Shown piece after piece: positions 9,402 through 19,092 of a DNA stretch of 64,000 bases (within the stretch, counting starts at the first letter, position 1; every line of letters starts with the position of its first letter). The translations under genes and the position numbers were made by a program. The notes beneath the pieces were generated by a model. The model was not told where the DNA came from, did no database searches, and saw only the letters and a list, made by a program, of their open reading frames with translations. Origin of the DNA: Bauldia sp963759235 (GTDB lineage: Bacteria > Pseudomonadota > Alphaproteobacteria > Rhizobiales > Kaistiaceae); contig CAVWYO010000007.1 of assembly GCA_963759235.1 (NCBI GenBank), positions 62,001 to 126,000 of the forward strand. The letters are read 5' to 3'.

Positions 9402-9605
9402 ATGGAAAAGCCCTCCCAACCGAAACGCCCTCCAGAGGACAGCGTCGTGGTCGTGCTTCTCGACCGCCGCATCGTTCAGATGCGGCGGATGCTCGCTCTG
9501 ATGAAGCCGACAACCCCGACCGATACCCTCAAGCTGCTCCGCGAACGCTTCCCCGACGTGCCCCTCAGCGAGCGGGTGCGGGCGTTGACCCGCCCCCCCG
9601 CCTAA
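9402..9605 (+). CDS. Small hypothetical protein (67 aa)
   Basis: A short frame with good codon use for this genome. From the ATG at 9402 it encodes a basic protein with PEDSVVVVLLDRRIVQMRRML and later LLRERFPDVPLSERV. The frame stays open upstream to a TTG at 9342 and a GTG at 9390, so the start is uncertain. There is no clear ribosome-binding site. No signal peptide or membrane segment is seen and I do not recognise a family. It sits between the RTX gene and a scar of RTX-tail and transposase remnants. Confidence 0.45.
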   Translation: MEKPSQPKRPPEDSVVVVLLDRRIVQMRRMLALMKPTTPTDTLKLLRERFPDVPLSERVRALTRPPA

Positions 9606-9646
9606 CACGCACGGCGCTCAGAACGCATCGCCTCCGCAGGAACGAC

Positions 9647-9727
9647 GACAAGGCGGGCGATCTCGCTCCGTTCGCCAAGGTCGACCCGCTGAGCCATCTC
9701 GACCACGCCGACTTCCTGGCGATCCGC
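9647..9727 (+). pseudogene. Remnant of an RTX-type C-terminal tail
   Basis: The frame reads PFAKVDPLSHLDHADFLAIR, which matches the last residues of the RTX and solenoid proteins in this window (pattern FAKLDKGLHLHASDFVVI). No start or upstream domain remains, and the terminal stop has been lost, so the frame runs on into the transposase scar. It is a trace of another member of the family. Confidence 0.6.
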
Positions 9728-9750
9728 TCGCCCTACTCCGCCGCGGCCCG

Positions 9751-9846
9751 GCCTCGAAAATCACCAAGCTCAAGCTCGTGAAGCGGCAGATGTACGGCCG
9801 GGCAATGCTCGACCTGCTGCAGGCGAGGCTCATCGGTGCGTCGTGA
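9751..9846 (+). pseudogene. C-terminal tail of an ISL3-type transposase
   Basis: A 31-residue frame ending in LKLVKRQMYGRAMLDLLQAR and a stop. The KRQMYGRAxxDLL block is the usual C-terminus of ISL3-family transposases. Everything upstream is missing, so this is a dead scar immediately before the serine recombinase gene. Confidence 0.6.
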
Positions 9847-9895
9847 ACCGGCCAATCGTCATCGAGTTTGCGGCCTTGTTTCGAGTACTTCCCGT

Positions 9896-10591
9896 CTAGA
9901 AAAGGGCGCTCTCTCTAGAAGTCGGAAGCCGGTCGACGAGGTTCTTGACGTTCGAGACATGCCATCTGCCCCCGCGGGCGGTGCGGACGCCGCGGCCGTT
10001 GAGTGCTGCGGCAAGGCCACGCAGATCGCGGACGCCCGACGCCCGAATTGACTCGATGATCGGCAAGACATTCGCCGCAAATGATGCTGCCTCTTCTGTT
10101 TGCACGCGCCGTCCCATCGCCGCCGCTTCAGCGGCGTTGCTCCGGTTCCCGAACCGGGCGCCTTGAGCTTTTCTGGCGGCAAGCGCCGCCCTGGTCCGCT
10201 CCGAGATCAGACGCCGTTCCTTCTCAGCCAGCGCCGCGTAGATGTGGAGCATGAACGGATCGGCGTCGGCTCCGAGTTCGGCGACAATGAACGGCACCCG
10301 TTGGGCCATGAGTCCGGCAATGAAGGCCACGTCGCGGGAGAGCCGGTCGAGCTTGGCGACGATGACCGGGCACTTCCTCTGCCGCCCCATAGCCAGCGCT
10401 GCGGCTAGCTGCGGCCGGCGGTCGAGCGCGTCGGCTCCCTTGCCGGTCTCGGCTTCGACGAACTCGGCCGCCAGTTCGAACCCCTCAGCCTCAGCGAAGC
10501 GGGTGACGGCGGCCCGCTGGGCCTCGATGCCAAGGCCCGAGCGGCCCTGGCGGGCGGTGGAAACGCGGTAATAGGCGACGGCATGTTGCAT
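9896..10591 (-). CDS. Serine recombinase (resolvase/invertase family)
   Basis: A 231-residue protein with the N-terminal resolvase catalytic domain: nucleophile Ser11 in AYYRVSTARQ, the block PVIVAKLDRLSRDVAFIA and the long helix EKERRLISERTRAALAARK. A short C-terminal helix-turn-helix region follows (LAAALNGRGVRTARGGRWHVSNVKNL). This small-resolvase architecture fits cointegrate resolution or site-specific inversion of a mobile element rather than a large phage integrase. It is transcribed away from the 1-kb non-coding region at 10592-11668, where its promoter and possible crossover site would lie. No partner transposase survives nearby. An intact recombinase close to an inferred inversion breakpoint (11.9 kb) is noteworthy, but nothing shows that it acted there. 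Confidence 0.88.
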   Translation of the reverse strand: MQHAVAYYRVSTARQGRSGLGIEAQRAAVTRFAEAEGFELAAEFVEAETGKGADALDRRPQLAAALAMGRQRKCPVIVAKLDRLSRDVAFIAGLMAQRVPFIVAELGADADPFMLHIYAALAEKERRLISERTRAALAARKAQGARFGNRSNAAEAAAMGRRVQTEEAASFAANVLPIIESIRASGVRDLRGLAAALNGRGVRTARGGRWHVSNVKNLVDRLPTSRESALF

Positions 10592-11668
10592 AGCGACAAA
10601 CTCGGTTGGCTCTGTACAGACTGCATACCACCGTTTGCGGTTTGTACGTAACTAACGCTATGACTTTGTTGAGCAATTTATCTCCGGTGAAGTTGGTGGA
10701 TCCTGTCAGGAGGCAGCCGCCCCACCGGCGGGGGGCGCAGCCCGTCGCACCCGCCAGGCGATGCATTCTCGGCGTCGCGCCTACCCGGACGCACAGCCCA
10801 GGTCGGTTCCCTACTCGGCACCCGACCACGGTCGGACCGTTGTGACCGACGTCCGGCGATGACAGGAGCCGCCTTCGTCCTCCCAGCCTTGACCAGGGAC
10901 GGGGTATTGGCGGCCCGGAGGGCCCGAGGCACCAGGAAATGCATCGAAGCCGCTGGCGGTGAAGGCTGGGCGAACCGTCCCATGTCGGGCTTCCTCGTCC
11001 TCGACAAAAAGATGCGCGATGTGCCTTCGCGCTTAGAACGCCCCTGCCCAGAAGCGATTTTTGCTGACGGCGATAGCGTTCGGACGCGGGTGCGGCCCGG
11101 AAGTCCGCAGAGGAAAATCTCTCCTCGGGAAGGGATGGTTGTTGCCGGCGGCAGTCACCGCGCCACCAAGCGCGCTGGTGGCGACAGCGCGTTTCTACGT
11201 CGTCGGCCACTCCCTTCAGACTAAGGCCCGCGCCTCATAAATCGTCGAACCGGCACGTCCGGTTTCGGGCGCTTTGCAGACATAGCGAATGCAGCCGATG
11301 ATGTCGCAAATGCGCCATCAATCCCCGTCAGGCAGGCTGAGCCCGGCTTCCGGTTTCGGCCCGAGTGCCGACACCGCTCCGCTGATCGGTCACGGTGATT
11401 TGGCGGCAGGACCGGACGTTGATGCGAAACCAAAGCCGAAGGCTAGGGTGCGCAGCAATTTAGGCCCGCCGGCAAGCAATCGGCGTTCGCCCGGCGGGTG
11501 ATCTCGGCGCGGGTGCCAGGTCGCTTTCCGCCCCCGCCCACGTTAACCTGCGCGAGCAATGGCGCCGGAGGGTCATGCCGGTTCTGGGAGACCAGGACCA
11601 CGCAGAGATGCTTCACGCCTTTTGGTGCTGCTGCAGAAAGGCTTCTGAATGGACGGGGCGAACTGACG
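10592..11668. other. 1-kb region without a supportable gene
   Basis: Several frames are open here on both strands, but none has family resemblance, a good start or coherent codon use. The stretch just upstream of the recombinase gene is comparatively AT-rich and probably contains its promoter. A 57-bp segment at 10846-10902 is repeated at 20737-20793 in the opposite orientation. The rest I cannot interpret. Confidence 0.5.
10846..10902 (+). repeat. 57-bp dispersed repeat, copy 1
   Basis: This segment matches the reverse complement of 20737-20793 at most positions; the shared core is GACAGGA(G/C)CCGCCT(T/C)CGTCCTCCCAGCCTT. In copy 2 it lies inside the C-terminal part of a phage-type hypothetical gene, where it encodes RLRPPSLYQGG. 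Here it is outside any gene. Confidence 0.55.
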
Positions 11669-11899
11669 ATGTCGGGCACAAAGCGCTTTACCGTCGGGCA
11701 ATACCGCGACGACACCCATGCCGAAGATCCCGAAGGCCTGATGACCGGGGAACACGGCTACAAGTTTCGAACTCGTCGACGGCGTGGTCATGCCGCCCTA
11801 TGTCACGCCGGCCCGATACCGCCTGTCGCGAACGGTCAAAACCCGACCCGGCGACATCTGCTACATCTCCTATCCGAAGTCGGGCTCGACGTGGCTTCG
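11669..11899 (+). pseudogene. N-terminal fragment of a sulfotransferase
   Basis: From the ATG at 11669 the frame reads MSGTKRFTVGQYRDD and on to EHGYKF. After a one-base shift at about 11768 the next frame continues ELVDGVVMPPYV, then RPGDICYISYPKSGSTWLR. YPKSGSTWL is the 5'-phosphosulfate-binding loop of PAPS-dependent sulfotransferases. At about 11899 the sequence switches abruptly to the middle of a solenoid/RTX gene. The missing C-terminal part of a sulfotransferase is found at 29461-30126 on the opposite strand, so the gene was probably split by a rearrangement. Confidence 0.8.
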
Positions 11900-12417
11900 G
11901 AAACCTGTTGGTGGAGAACCACGGCAAGCTCAAGGGCAACGTCCTTGGTGGTGTCGCCAAGGACAAGATCGTCAACGACGGCACGATCAAGGGCGAGGTA
12001 ATTCTCGGCTCCGGCAACGACACCTTCAAGAACGCTGGCGGCCACGCCGGCAGGGTTCATGGGGGAGACGGCAACGATACGCTGATCGCCGGGCCGCATA
12101 CCGACAAGTTTGTCTTCGACGCGGCGTTGAATTCGGCAACCAATGTCGATCGGGTCAAGCACTTCGACCCCGGCACCGACAAGCTCATCCTCGACCAGAC
12201 CTTCTTCCCGACGCTGAGCGGGCCGGGAAACCTCGCCAGCGGCGAATTCCACAAGGGGGCCGCCGCCCATGACGGCGACGACCACATCATCTACAACAAG
12301 CACACCGGCGCGCTGTTCTACGACCCCGACGGCACCGGCGGTTCGCCCCAGGTCGAGTTCGCCAAGCTCGACAAGGGGCTCCACCTGCGCCCCAAGGACT
12401 TCGTGGTGATCGCCTGA
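11899..12417 (+). pseudogene. C-terminal fragment of a solenoid/RTX array protein
   Basis: Begins mid-gene at NLLVENHGKLKGN and then follows its paralogues without interruption: rungs such as DKIVNDGTIKGE, the RTX-like GGDGNDTLIAGPHTDKFVFD and the C-terminal secretion region ending FVVIA. The first about 210 residues are absent, replaced by the sulfotransferase N-terminus. The matching N-terminal fragment may be the one at 30127-30376. About 127 internal codons would then be missing from the sum of the two pieces. Confidence 0.85.
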
Positions 12418-12788
12418 CGGCAGAACCGTAGCCCGGCCGGACGGTGCTCGCGGGTACCGTCAGACATTTTGCGGCTGTCCGCCGGTGGCGCATTCAGGCA
12501 ATGGGCCGGTGTCGAAGCCGCTGCCGGAGAGATCCGCCATATCCGACGCTCGTCGGCCATCCGGCCGCGTCTATAGGTTTGCGGCCCTAGAGAGGTCTTG
12601 CCCCTTGTAGCTCTCAAGCATCCCATAGCGGCCGTGGGAGACCGAGTGTCCAAGGCGCAATATCGTCCAGACCGGGTTGGTGCTATTCTGCTCCGCTTTT
12701 TGGGATCGGCCACCTGGCGCGGCGAATGCCGCCCGAGCCCTGACGCACCGGGACCCGCCGGCAGGCGGACGACGACGGGAGGACGATC
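12418..12788. other. Leader region of the first complete array gene
   Basis: This 371-bp stretch has no gene. It resembles 13902-14251 and the region upstream of 33004: a GC-rich segment containing GGACGGT, then a promoter-like stretch (TTGCCCCTTGTAG to CATAGCGGCCGTGGGAG at about 12598-12640), then GGATCGGCCACCTGGCGCGG and the ribosome-binding site AGGACGATC before ATG. The recurrence suggests a duplicated promoter/leader unit. Confidence 0.5.
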
Positions 12789-13901
12789 ATGCCCACTCAG
12801 AAGACAGACATCTTCAACCCCACCGGCCCCGCTGTCCAATTTCTCGGGTCCGGCGTGACATGGACCATCGCCAACGGCGTCCTGGTCGGCTCGGGTAGTG
12901 CGCCGGCGGTCTCCAGCACCTTCAACGGCAGCAAGCTGGTCAATAAGGGTGACGTGTTCGGCGCTACCACCGCCTATGGCGTGTCCTTCCAGGCAGGGAA
13001 GAACGGCACCGTCGTCAACAAGGCAAGCGGCAACATTGTCGGCGGGACTGGTGTCCTCGTTGGGGGCGCTCCCGGCGTCAAGAACATGACCGTGATGAAT
13101 GACGGAAGCATCATCGGCATGGCAAATTTTGGTGTGTTGGCGCCCGATGTGTCGAATTTCGATCTCACCAACACCGGCCACATCTTTGGAGCCGTGGAAG
13201 GCGTCATCGCGACGGTGCTCACGCCCGGCGCCACCGACGGGCCGATGATCGAAAATTCCGGTGTGATCGGCGGTGGCGTCATCGGCATAATTACCCAAGT
13301 CGTCCCCGGGCTGAAGGCGACGATCGTCAACAAGTCCGGCGGCACGATCAAGGGAGACAATGGCGCGATCATAAACGTCGCGGGCAACTTGTTGGTCGAG
13401 AATCACGGCAAGATCAAAGGCAACATCCTTGGCAACGTCGCCACCGACAAGATCGTCAACGACGGCACGATCAAGGGGGAGGTGCATCTCGGCCCTAGCA
13501 ACGACACCTTCAAGAACGCCGGCGGCACAGCCGGCAAGGTCTACGGCGAGTTCGGTAACGACAAACTCATCGCCGGGCCGCACACCGACAAGTTCGTCTT
13601 CGACACGACGCTCAACGCCGCGACCAATGTTGATCGGGTCAAGCACTTCGATCCGGGGACCGACAAGCTCTTCCTCAGCAAGGGCATCTTCGCGGCGCTG
13701 AGCGGGCCGGGAAACCTCGCCAGCGGCGAGTTCCACAAGGGGGCCGTCGCCCATGACGGCGACGACCACATCATCTACAACAAGCACACCGGCGCGCTGT
13801 TCTACGACCCCGACGGCACCGGCGGTTCGCCCCAGGTCGAGTTCGCCAAGCTCGACAAGGGGCTCCACCTCCACGCCAGCGACTTTGTGGTGATTGCCTG
13901 A
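12789..13901 (+). CDS. Secreted beta-solenoid/RTX array protein 1 (370 aa)
   Basis: It has the array architecture: a short conserved N-terminus (MPTQKTDIFNPTGP), then TWTIANGVLVGSG, then about eight rungs of a repeating pattern around (N)xGxIxG (VNKASGNIVGG, VMNDGSIIGM, LTNTGHIFGA, IENSGVIGGG, VNKSGGTIKGD, VENHGKIKGN, VNDGTIKGE). This is the pattern of right-handed beta-solenoids in adhesins. Residues about 235-265 are a degenerate RTX-like stretch (NAGGTAGKVYGEFGNDKLIAG). The last about 100 residues (NVDRVKHFDPGTDKLF to FVVIA) are the serralysin-type type I secretion region. No signal peptide. It lacks the classical GGxGND found in its siblings at the same point. Function unknown; surface or matrix protein is an inference. 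Confidence 0.8.
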   Translation: MPTQKTDIFNPTGPAVQFLGSGVTWTIANGVLVGSGSAPAVSSTFNGSKLVNKGDVFGATTAYGVSFQAGKNGTVVNKASGNIVGGTGVLVGGAPGVKNMTVMNDGSIIGMANFGVLAPDVSNFDLTNTGHIFGAVEGVIATVLTPGATDGPMIENSGVIGGGVIGIITQVVPGLKATIVNKSGGTIKGDNGAIINVAGNLLVENHGKIKGNILGNVATDKIVNDGTIKGEVHLGPSNDTFKNAGGTAGKVYGEFGNDKLIAGPHTDKFVFDTTLNAATNVDRVKHFDPGTDKLFLSKGIFAALSGPGNLASGEFHKGAVAHDGDDHIIYNKHTGALFYDPDGTGGSPQVEFAKLDKGLHLHASDFVVIA

Positions 13902-14073
13902 GGGTTGTGCCCCGGCCGGACGGTTTCTCGCGGGCACCGTCAGACATTTGGGCTGTCCGGCGGCGGCGCATTCTGGCAATGGGCGGTGTCGACGCCGCTT
14001 CCGGAGATCAGCCGATATCCTACAGTCGCGGGCCATCCGGCCGCGCGTTCAAAAAGTACGTGGCATGGCGAAA

Positions 14074-14101
14074 TTGCAATCTGTCGCAAGCCTGTCATAG
14101 T
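14074..14101 (+). promoter_or_regulatory. Candidate sigma-70-type promoter for the array
   Basis: TTGCAA and CATAGT separated by 16 bp, about 150 bp upstream of the ATG at 14252. The same two hexamers with the same spacing occur upstream of the other array block at 33156-33183 (minus strand), also about 150 bp from its ATG. The leader downstream is conserved in both places. Position and conservation support a promoter; no start site is known. Confidence 0.5.
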
Positions 14102-14251
14102 GGCCGTAGGTGACCGCGCGTCCGAGGCGCGGTATCCCTCCAGACGGGCCGCTCTTTGCTTTGCGGGATCGGCCACCTGGCGTGGCGAATGCCGCCCGAA
14201 CCCTGACGCACCGGAACCCGCCGACAGGCGGAGGACGACAGGAGAACGATC

Positions 14252-15378
14252 ATGCCAACTCAGCACAGCGACATCTACAACCCCACAGCTCCGGCGATTG
14301 TGTATTCCAAGTCGGGCCAGACCTGGAAGATCGCCAACGGTGTCCTGGTCGGATCGGGGACCGGGGCGGCGGTCTACAGCAGCGCCTTTAACGGCATCAA
14401 GCTGGTCAACAACGGCGGGGTGTTCGACAGTCTGTCCCCCGGCGGCATCGGCGTTTCCTTCCAGGCGCTGAAGAACGGCACCGTCGTCAACAAGGCGGCG
14501 CCAGTATCGTCGGCAGCTACGGCGTCATCGTGGGGAACGTTCCCGGCGCCAAGAACATGACCGTCATGAATGACGGGAGCATCGTCGGGTTGAGCCAAAA
14601 CGGTGTGACAGCCGCCGACGTGTCGAATTTCGAACTCACCAACACCGGCCACATCTTTGGAGTCGCGCAACGGCGTTGCGGCGACAGTGGCCACGCCCGG
14701 CGCGACCGACGGGCCGACGATCGAGAATTCCGGCTCGATCAATTCGGCTCATCTTCGGCGTCTATGTCAGCACGCTTGCGGGACTGAAGGCGACGATTGT
14801 CAACAAGTCCGGCGGCACGATCAAGGGGGGCGACTACGCGATCGACAACGCCGGCGCGGGAGACCTGTTGGTGGAGAACCACGGCAAGCTCAAGGGCATC
14901 ATCCTCGGCAGCATTGCCAAGGACAAAGTCGTCAACGACGGCCAGATCAAGGGCGAGACGTATCTCGGTCCCGGCAACGACACCTTCAAGAACGCTGGCG
15001 GCACATGCCGGCAAGGTTCATGGCGAGGACGGCAACGACACCCTGATCGCTGGACCGCACAAGGACCAATTCGTCTTCGATGCGGCGTTGAATCCGGCAA
15101 CCAATGTCGACCGGGTCAAGCACTTCGACCCCGGCACCGACAAGCTCATCCTCGACCAGAGCTACTTCGGCGCGCTCAGCGGGCCGGGAAACCTCGCCAG
15201 CGGCGAGTTCCACAAGGGGGCCGCCGCCCATGACGGCGACGACCACATCATCTACAACAAACACACCGGCGCGCTGTTCTACGACCCCGACGGCACCGGC
15301 GGTTCGCCCCAGGTCGAGTTCGCCAAGCTCGACAAGGGGCTCAACCTGCACGCCAGCGACTTTGTGGTGATCGCCTGA
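14252..15378 (+). pseudogene. Secreted beta-solenoid/RTX array protein 2, several frameshifts
   Basis: Starts normally (MPTQHSDIYNPTAPAIVY) with AGGAGAACGATC before the ATG. Homology to the siblings continues across the full length but changes frame at about 14512, 14665, 14755 and 15003, for example where AAGGCGGCGCCAG lacks a base relative to the siblings' AAGGCCGGCGCCAG. The last part, from the RTX-like GEDGNDTLIAGPHKDQFVFD to FVVIA, is intact. At least four indels make it a pseudogene unless they are sequence errors; flanking array genes of the same composition have none. Confidence 0.82.
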
Positions 15379-15461
15379 GCCGAGGCAAGCGGCGGCCTAC
15401 GATCGGTGACCGCGCCGCGCCCGAAGGCCGCTGACAGGCGGGCCCTTAAAGGAGAAACGTC

Positions 15462-16586
15462 ATGCCAACCCAGCACACAGACATCTACAATCCCACACTC
15501 CCGGCTATCGAATATGCCGGGCCGGGCAAGACATGGACCATCGCCAACGGCGTCCTGGTCGGCTCGGGGGCTGTCGGTACCGGGGCCATCCACAGCACCT
15601 TCAACGGCAGCAAGCTGATCAACAAGGGCGTCGTGTTCAACGGCAGTGCTTCTGGCTTTGGCGTGTTCTTCCAGGCACAGAAGAACGGCACCGTCGTCAA
15701 CGAGGCCGGCGCCAGCATCGTCGGCGGCTTCGGTGTCGCCGTGGGAAACGTTCCCGGCGCCAAGAACATGACCGTCATGAATGACGGGAGCATCATCGGC
15801 CTGACCAATTTTGGCGTGGCCGCCGCCGATGTGTCGAATTTCGATCTCACCAACACCGGCCACATCGTTGGGGCCACAATCGGCGTTTTCGCGTCGGCGG
15901 TCACGCCCGGTACGACCGACGGGCCGATGATCGAGAATTCCGGCTCGATCAGTTCGGCTCAGTTCGGCGTCTATGTCAGCACGCTTCCGGGACTGAAGGC
16001 GACGATTGTCAACAAGTCCGGCGGCACCATCAAGGGAGACACTGCCTCGATCGACAACGCCGGCGCGGGAAACCTGTCGGTCGAGAACCACGGCAAGCTC
16101 AAGGGCAACATTTTCGGCAACGTCGCCACCGACAAGGTCGTCAACGACGGCACGATCAAGGGCGAGACGTATCTCGGCCCCGGCAACGACACCTTCAAGA
16201 ACATTGGCGGCCATGCCGGCAGGGTTCATGGCGGCGACGGCAACGACACCCTCATCGCCGGACCGCACAAGGACCAATTCGTCTTCGATACGGGGCTGAA
16301 CGCGGCAACCAATGTCGACCGGGTCAAGCACTTCGATCCGGGGACCGACCAGCTCCTTCTCAGCAAGGGCATCTTCTCGGCTCTCAGCGGACCGGGAACC
16401 CTCACCGGCGGGGAGTTCCACAAGGGGGCCACCGCCCATGACGGCGACGACCACATCATCTACAACAAGCACACCGGCGCGCTCTTTTACGACTCCGACG
16501 GCACCGGCGGTTCGCCCCAGGTCGAGTTCGCCAAGCTCGACAAGGGGCTCAACCTGCACGCCAGCGACTTCGTCGTAATTGCCTGA
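15462..16586 (+). CDS. Secreted beta-solenoid/RTX array protein 3 (374 aa)
   Basis: An intact member: N-terminus MPTQHTDIYNPTLPAIEYAG, TWTIANGVLVGSG, then solenoid rungs (LINKGVVFNG, VMNDGSIIGL, LTNTGHIVGA, IENSGSISSA, IVNKSGGTIKGD, VENHGKLKGN, VVNDGTIKGE). A single good RTX nonapeptide (HGGDGNDTLIAG) is followed by HKDQFVFD, and then the type I secretion C-terminus ends in DFVVIA. The start ATG follows AAAGGAGAAACGTC, a leader also seen before two downstream members. It is 83 bp from the preceding member and 89 bp from the next, so these genes are probably co-transcribed. Cell-surface or extracellular location is inferred from the secretion region; no enzymatic motif is present. Confidence 0.82.
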   Translation: MPTQHTDIYNPTLPAIEYAGPGKTWTIANGVLVGSGAVGTGAIHSTFNGSKLINKGVVFNGSASGFGVFFQAQKNGTVVNEAGASIVGGFGVAVGNVPGAKNMTVMNDGSIIGLTNFGVAAADVSNFDLTNTGHIVGATIGVFASAVTPGTTDGPMIENSGSISSAQFGVYVSTLPGLKATIVNKSGGTIKGDTASIDNAGAGNLSVENHGKLKGNIFGNVATDKVVNDGTIKGETYLGPGNDTFKNIGGHAGRVHGGDGNDTLIAGPHKDQFVFDTGLNAATNVDRVKHFDPGTDQLLLSKGIFSALSGPGTLTGGEFHKGATAHDGDDHIIYNKHTGALFYDSDGTGGSPQVEFAKLDKGLNLHASDFVVIA

Positions 16587-16675
16587 GCAAGCGACGGCGC
16601 CCTGCGATCGGACGACCGTGCCGCGTCGCCCCACCCGAAGGCCGCTGACAGCGGAACCTTTAGAGGAGAAACGTC

Positions 16676-17782
16676 GTGCCCACCCAGCATGCAGACATCT
16701 ACAACCCCACACTCCCGGCCATCAATTATACCGGGCCGGGCCAAACCTGGACCATCGCCAACGGCGTCGTGGTCGGCTCGGGGAGTGCGCCGGCGGTCTT
16801 CAGCGCCTTCAACGGTAGCAAGCTGGTCAACAAGGGAGATGTCTTCAGCACCAGCAACTATGGCGTGCTCTTCCAGGCAACGAACAACGGCACCGTCATC
16901 AACAAGGCGAACGGTAGCATCTACGGCGGCTACGGCGTCTACGTTGCGGGCGTTGCCGTCGTCAAGAACCTGACCGTCATGAACGACGGGAGCATCGTCG
17001 GCTTTGCCCAAGCCGGCATTATCGCTGCCGATGTGTCGAACTTCGATCTCACCAACACCGGCCACATCTTTGGGGCAACCTACGGCGTTTTCGCGACGGT
17101 GAACACGCCCGGCGCCACCAGCGGGCCGATGATTGAAAATTCCGGCGTGATCAGCGGCGGCGCAATCGGCGTACTCACCTCAGTCCTCCCCGGGCTGAAG
17201 ACAACGATCGTCAACAAGTCCGGGGGGACGATCAAGGGAGGTGCCGCGATCGACAACGTCGCGGGAAACCTGTCGGTCGAGAATCACGGCAAGATCAAAG
17301 GCAACATCGTTGGCAGCGCCACCGACAAGATCGTCAACGACGGCACGATCAAGGGCGACGTCTATCTTCTTTCCGGCAACGACACCTTCAAGAATGCCGG
17401 CGGCCACGCCGGACCGGTTCATGGGGGAGACGGCAACGACACCCTCATCGCCGGGCCGCATACCGACAAGTTCGTCTTCGATGCAACGCTCAACGCCGTG
17501 ACCAATGTCGACCGCGTCAAGCACTTCGACCCCGGCACCGACAAGCTCATCCTCGACCAGACCTTCTTCGCGGCGCTGAGCGGACCGGGAAACCTCGCCA
17601 GCGCGGAGTTCCATAAGGGCGCCCACGCTCACGACCTCGACGACCGCATCATCTACAACAAGCATACCGGGGCGCTCTATTACGACCAGGACGGCAACGG
17701 CGTCGGCTTTGCCCAGGTCGAGTTCGCCAAGCTCGACAAGGGGCTCAACCTGCACGCCAGCGACTTCGTGGTGATCGCCTGA
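16676..17782 (+). CDS. Secreted beta-solenoid/RTX array protein 4 (368 aa), GTG start
   Basis: Aligned with its siblings, the start is GTG at 16676 (GAGGAGAAACGTC upstream) where the others have ATG. The solenoid region follows the common pattern (INKANGSIYGG, VMNDGSIVGF, LTNTGHIFGA, IENSGVISGG, IVNKSGGTIKGG, VENHGKIKGN, VNDGTIKGD). The RTX-like segment is HGGDGNDTLIAGPHTDKFVFD. Its C-terminal region is the most divergent of the set: HAHDLDDRIIYNKHTG and DQDGNGVGFAQVEF replace the AHDGDDHIIYNKHTG and DPDGTGGSPQVEF of the others. It is intact, ends in DFVVIA, and is followed after 83 bp by the next copy. Confidence 0.82.
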   Translation: MPTQHADIYNPTLPAINYTGPGQTWTIANGVVVGSGSAPAVFSAFNGSKLVNKGDVFSTSNYGVLFQATNNGTVINKANGSIYGGYGVYVAGVAVVKNLTVMNDGSIVGFAQAGIIAADVSNFDLTNTGHIFGATYGVFATVNTPGATSGPMIENSGVISGGAIGVLTSVLPGLKTTIVNKSGGTIKGGAAIDNVAGNLSVENHGKIKGNIVGSATDKIVNDGTIKGDVYLLSGNDTFKNAGGHAGPVHGGDGNDTLIAGPHTDKFVFDATLNAVTNVDRVKHFDPGTDKLILDQTFFAALSGPGNLASAEFHKGAHAHDLDDRIIYNKHTGALYYDQDGNGVGFAQVEFAKLDKGLNLHASDFVVIA

Positions 17783-17865
17783 GCAAGCGACGGCGGCCTA
17801 TGATCGGTGACCGCGCCGCCACCGCCGAAGGCCGCTGACAGCGGAGCCCTTAAAGGAGAAACGTC

Positions 17866-18976
17866 ATGCCCACTCAGCACACAGACGTCTACAATCCCAC
17901 ACTCCCGGCCATCGAATATGCCGGCCCCGGCAAGACATGGACCATCGCCAACGGCGTCGTGGTCGGCTCGGGGATTGCGCCGGCGGTCCGCAGCATCTTC
18001 AACGGCAGCAAGCTGGTCAACAAGGGGGACGTCTTCAGCCCCTCGAATCTGGGCGTGCTCTTCCAGGCACAGAAGAACGGCACGGTCGTCAACCAGGCGG
18101 GGGGTCACATTCACGGCACCTATGGCATCATCATGGGGAACGTTCCCGGCGCCAAGAACATGACCGTCATAAATGACGGGACCATCGTCGGCTTGACCCA
18201 ATACGGCGTGGCCGCCGGCGATGTGTCGAACTTCGATCTCACCAACACCGGCCACATCTTTGGGACCACCTTCGGCGTTTTTGCCAACGTGGTCACGCCC
18301 GGCGCCACCAGCGGGCCGATGATCGAAAATTCCGGCGTGATCAATGGTCACCTGGCTGGCGTATCCACCTCAGTCCTACCCGGGCTGAAGGCGACCATCG
18401 TCAACAAGTCCGGCGGCACGATCAAGGGAGACACTGCCGCGATCTCAAACGCCGGGGGAAATCTGTTGGTTGAGAATCACGGGAAGCTCAAAGGGTTGGT
18501 CTTTGGCAACATCGCCACGGACAAGGTCGTCAACGACGGTCAGATCAAGGGCGAGGTGCATCTCAACGCCGGCAACGATACCTTCAAGAACGCCGGCGGC
18601 ACCGCCGGTAGGGTTTATGGTGGGCCCGGCAACGACACACTGATCGCCGGGCCGCACAAGGACCAATTCGTCTTCGACACGACGCTCAACGCCGCGACCA
18701 ATGTCGACCGGGTCAAGCACTTCGATCCGGGCACCGACAAGCTCATCCTCGACAAGAGCTTCTTCGGCGCGCTGACCGGACCGGGAACCCTCGCCAACGG
18801 CGAGTTCCACAAGGGGGCCGCCGCCCATGACGGCGACGACCACATCATCTACAACAAGCACACCGGGGCGCTCTATCTACGACCCCGACGGCACCGGCGG
18901 TTCGCCCCAGGTCGAGTTCGCCAAGCTCGACAAGGGGCTCCACCTCCACGCCAGCGACTTCGTGGTGATCGCTTGA
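17866..18976 (+). pseudogene. Secreted beta-solenoid/RTX array protein 5, one late frameshift
   Basis: Intact from MPTQHTDVYNPTLPAIEY through the solenoid (VNQAGGHIHGT, INDGTIVGL, LTNTGHIFGT, IENSGVINGH, VNKSGGTIKGD, VENHGKLKGL, VNDGQIKGE), the RTX-like GGPGNDTLIAG and into the secretion domain. At about 18876 one base is inserted (CTCTATCTACGACCCC against CTCTATTACGACCCC in a sibling). The original frame then runs on in nonsense to 19014, whereas the corrected frame ends at the expected FVVIA stop at 18976. The type I signal would be lost, so the product is probably not exported. This is the last member on this side. Confidence 0.8.
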
Positions 18977-19092
18977 AGGCACGAGAGCGCGGCGCAGCAT
19001 CGGCAGGGCGGTGAAGGGGGTGTCCTGAAGCCCGGTGATGAGACGCTTCGCTTTCCGAGAGAGCCTAGTCGCCAAGCGGATACGCACCGGCG

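Noticed and set aside
10592..11210. Minus-strand frame of 239 codons next to the recombinase gene
   Set aside because: No domain, irregular composition and overlap with the recombinase 5' end. Treated as non-coding.
12318..14036. Minus-strand frame of 572 codons across array gene 1
   Set aside because: Similar mirror frames exist opposite every array member with the same repetitive Val/Asp/Gly product, as expected from the repeated coding sequence.
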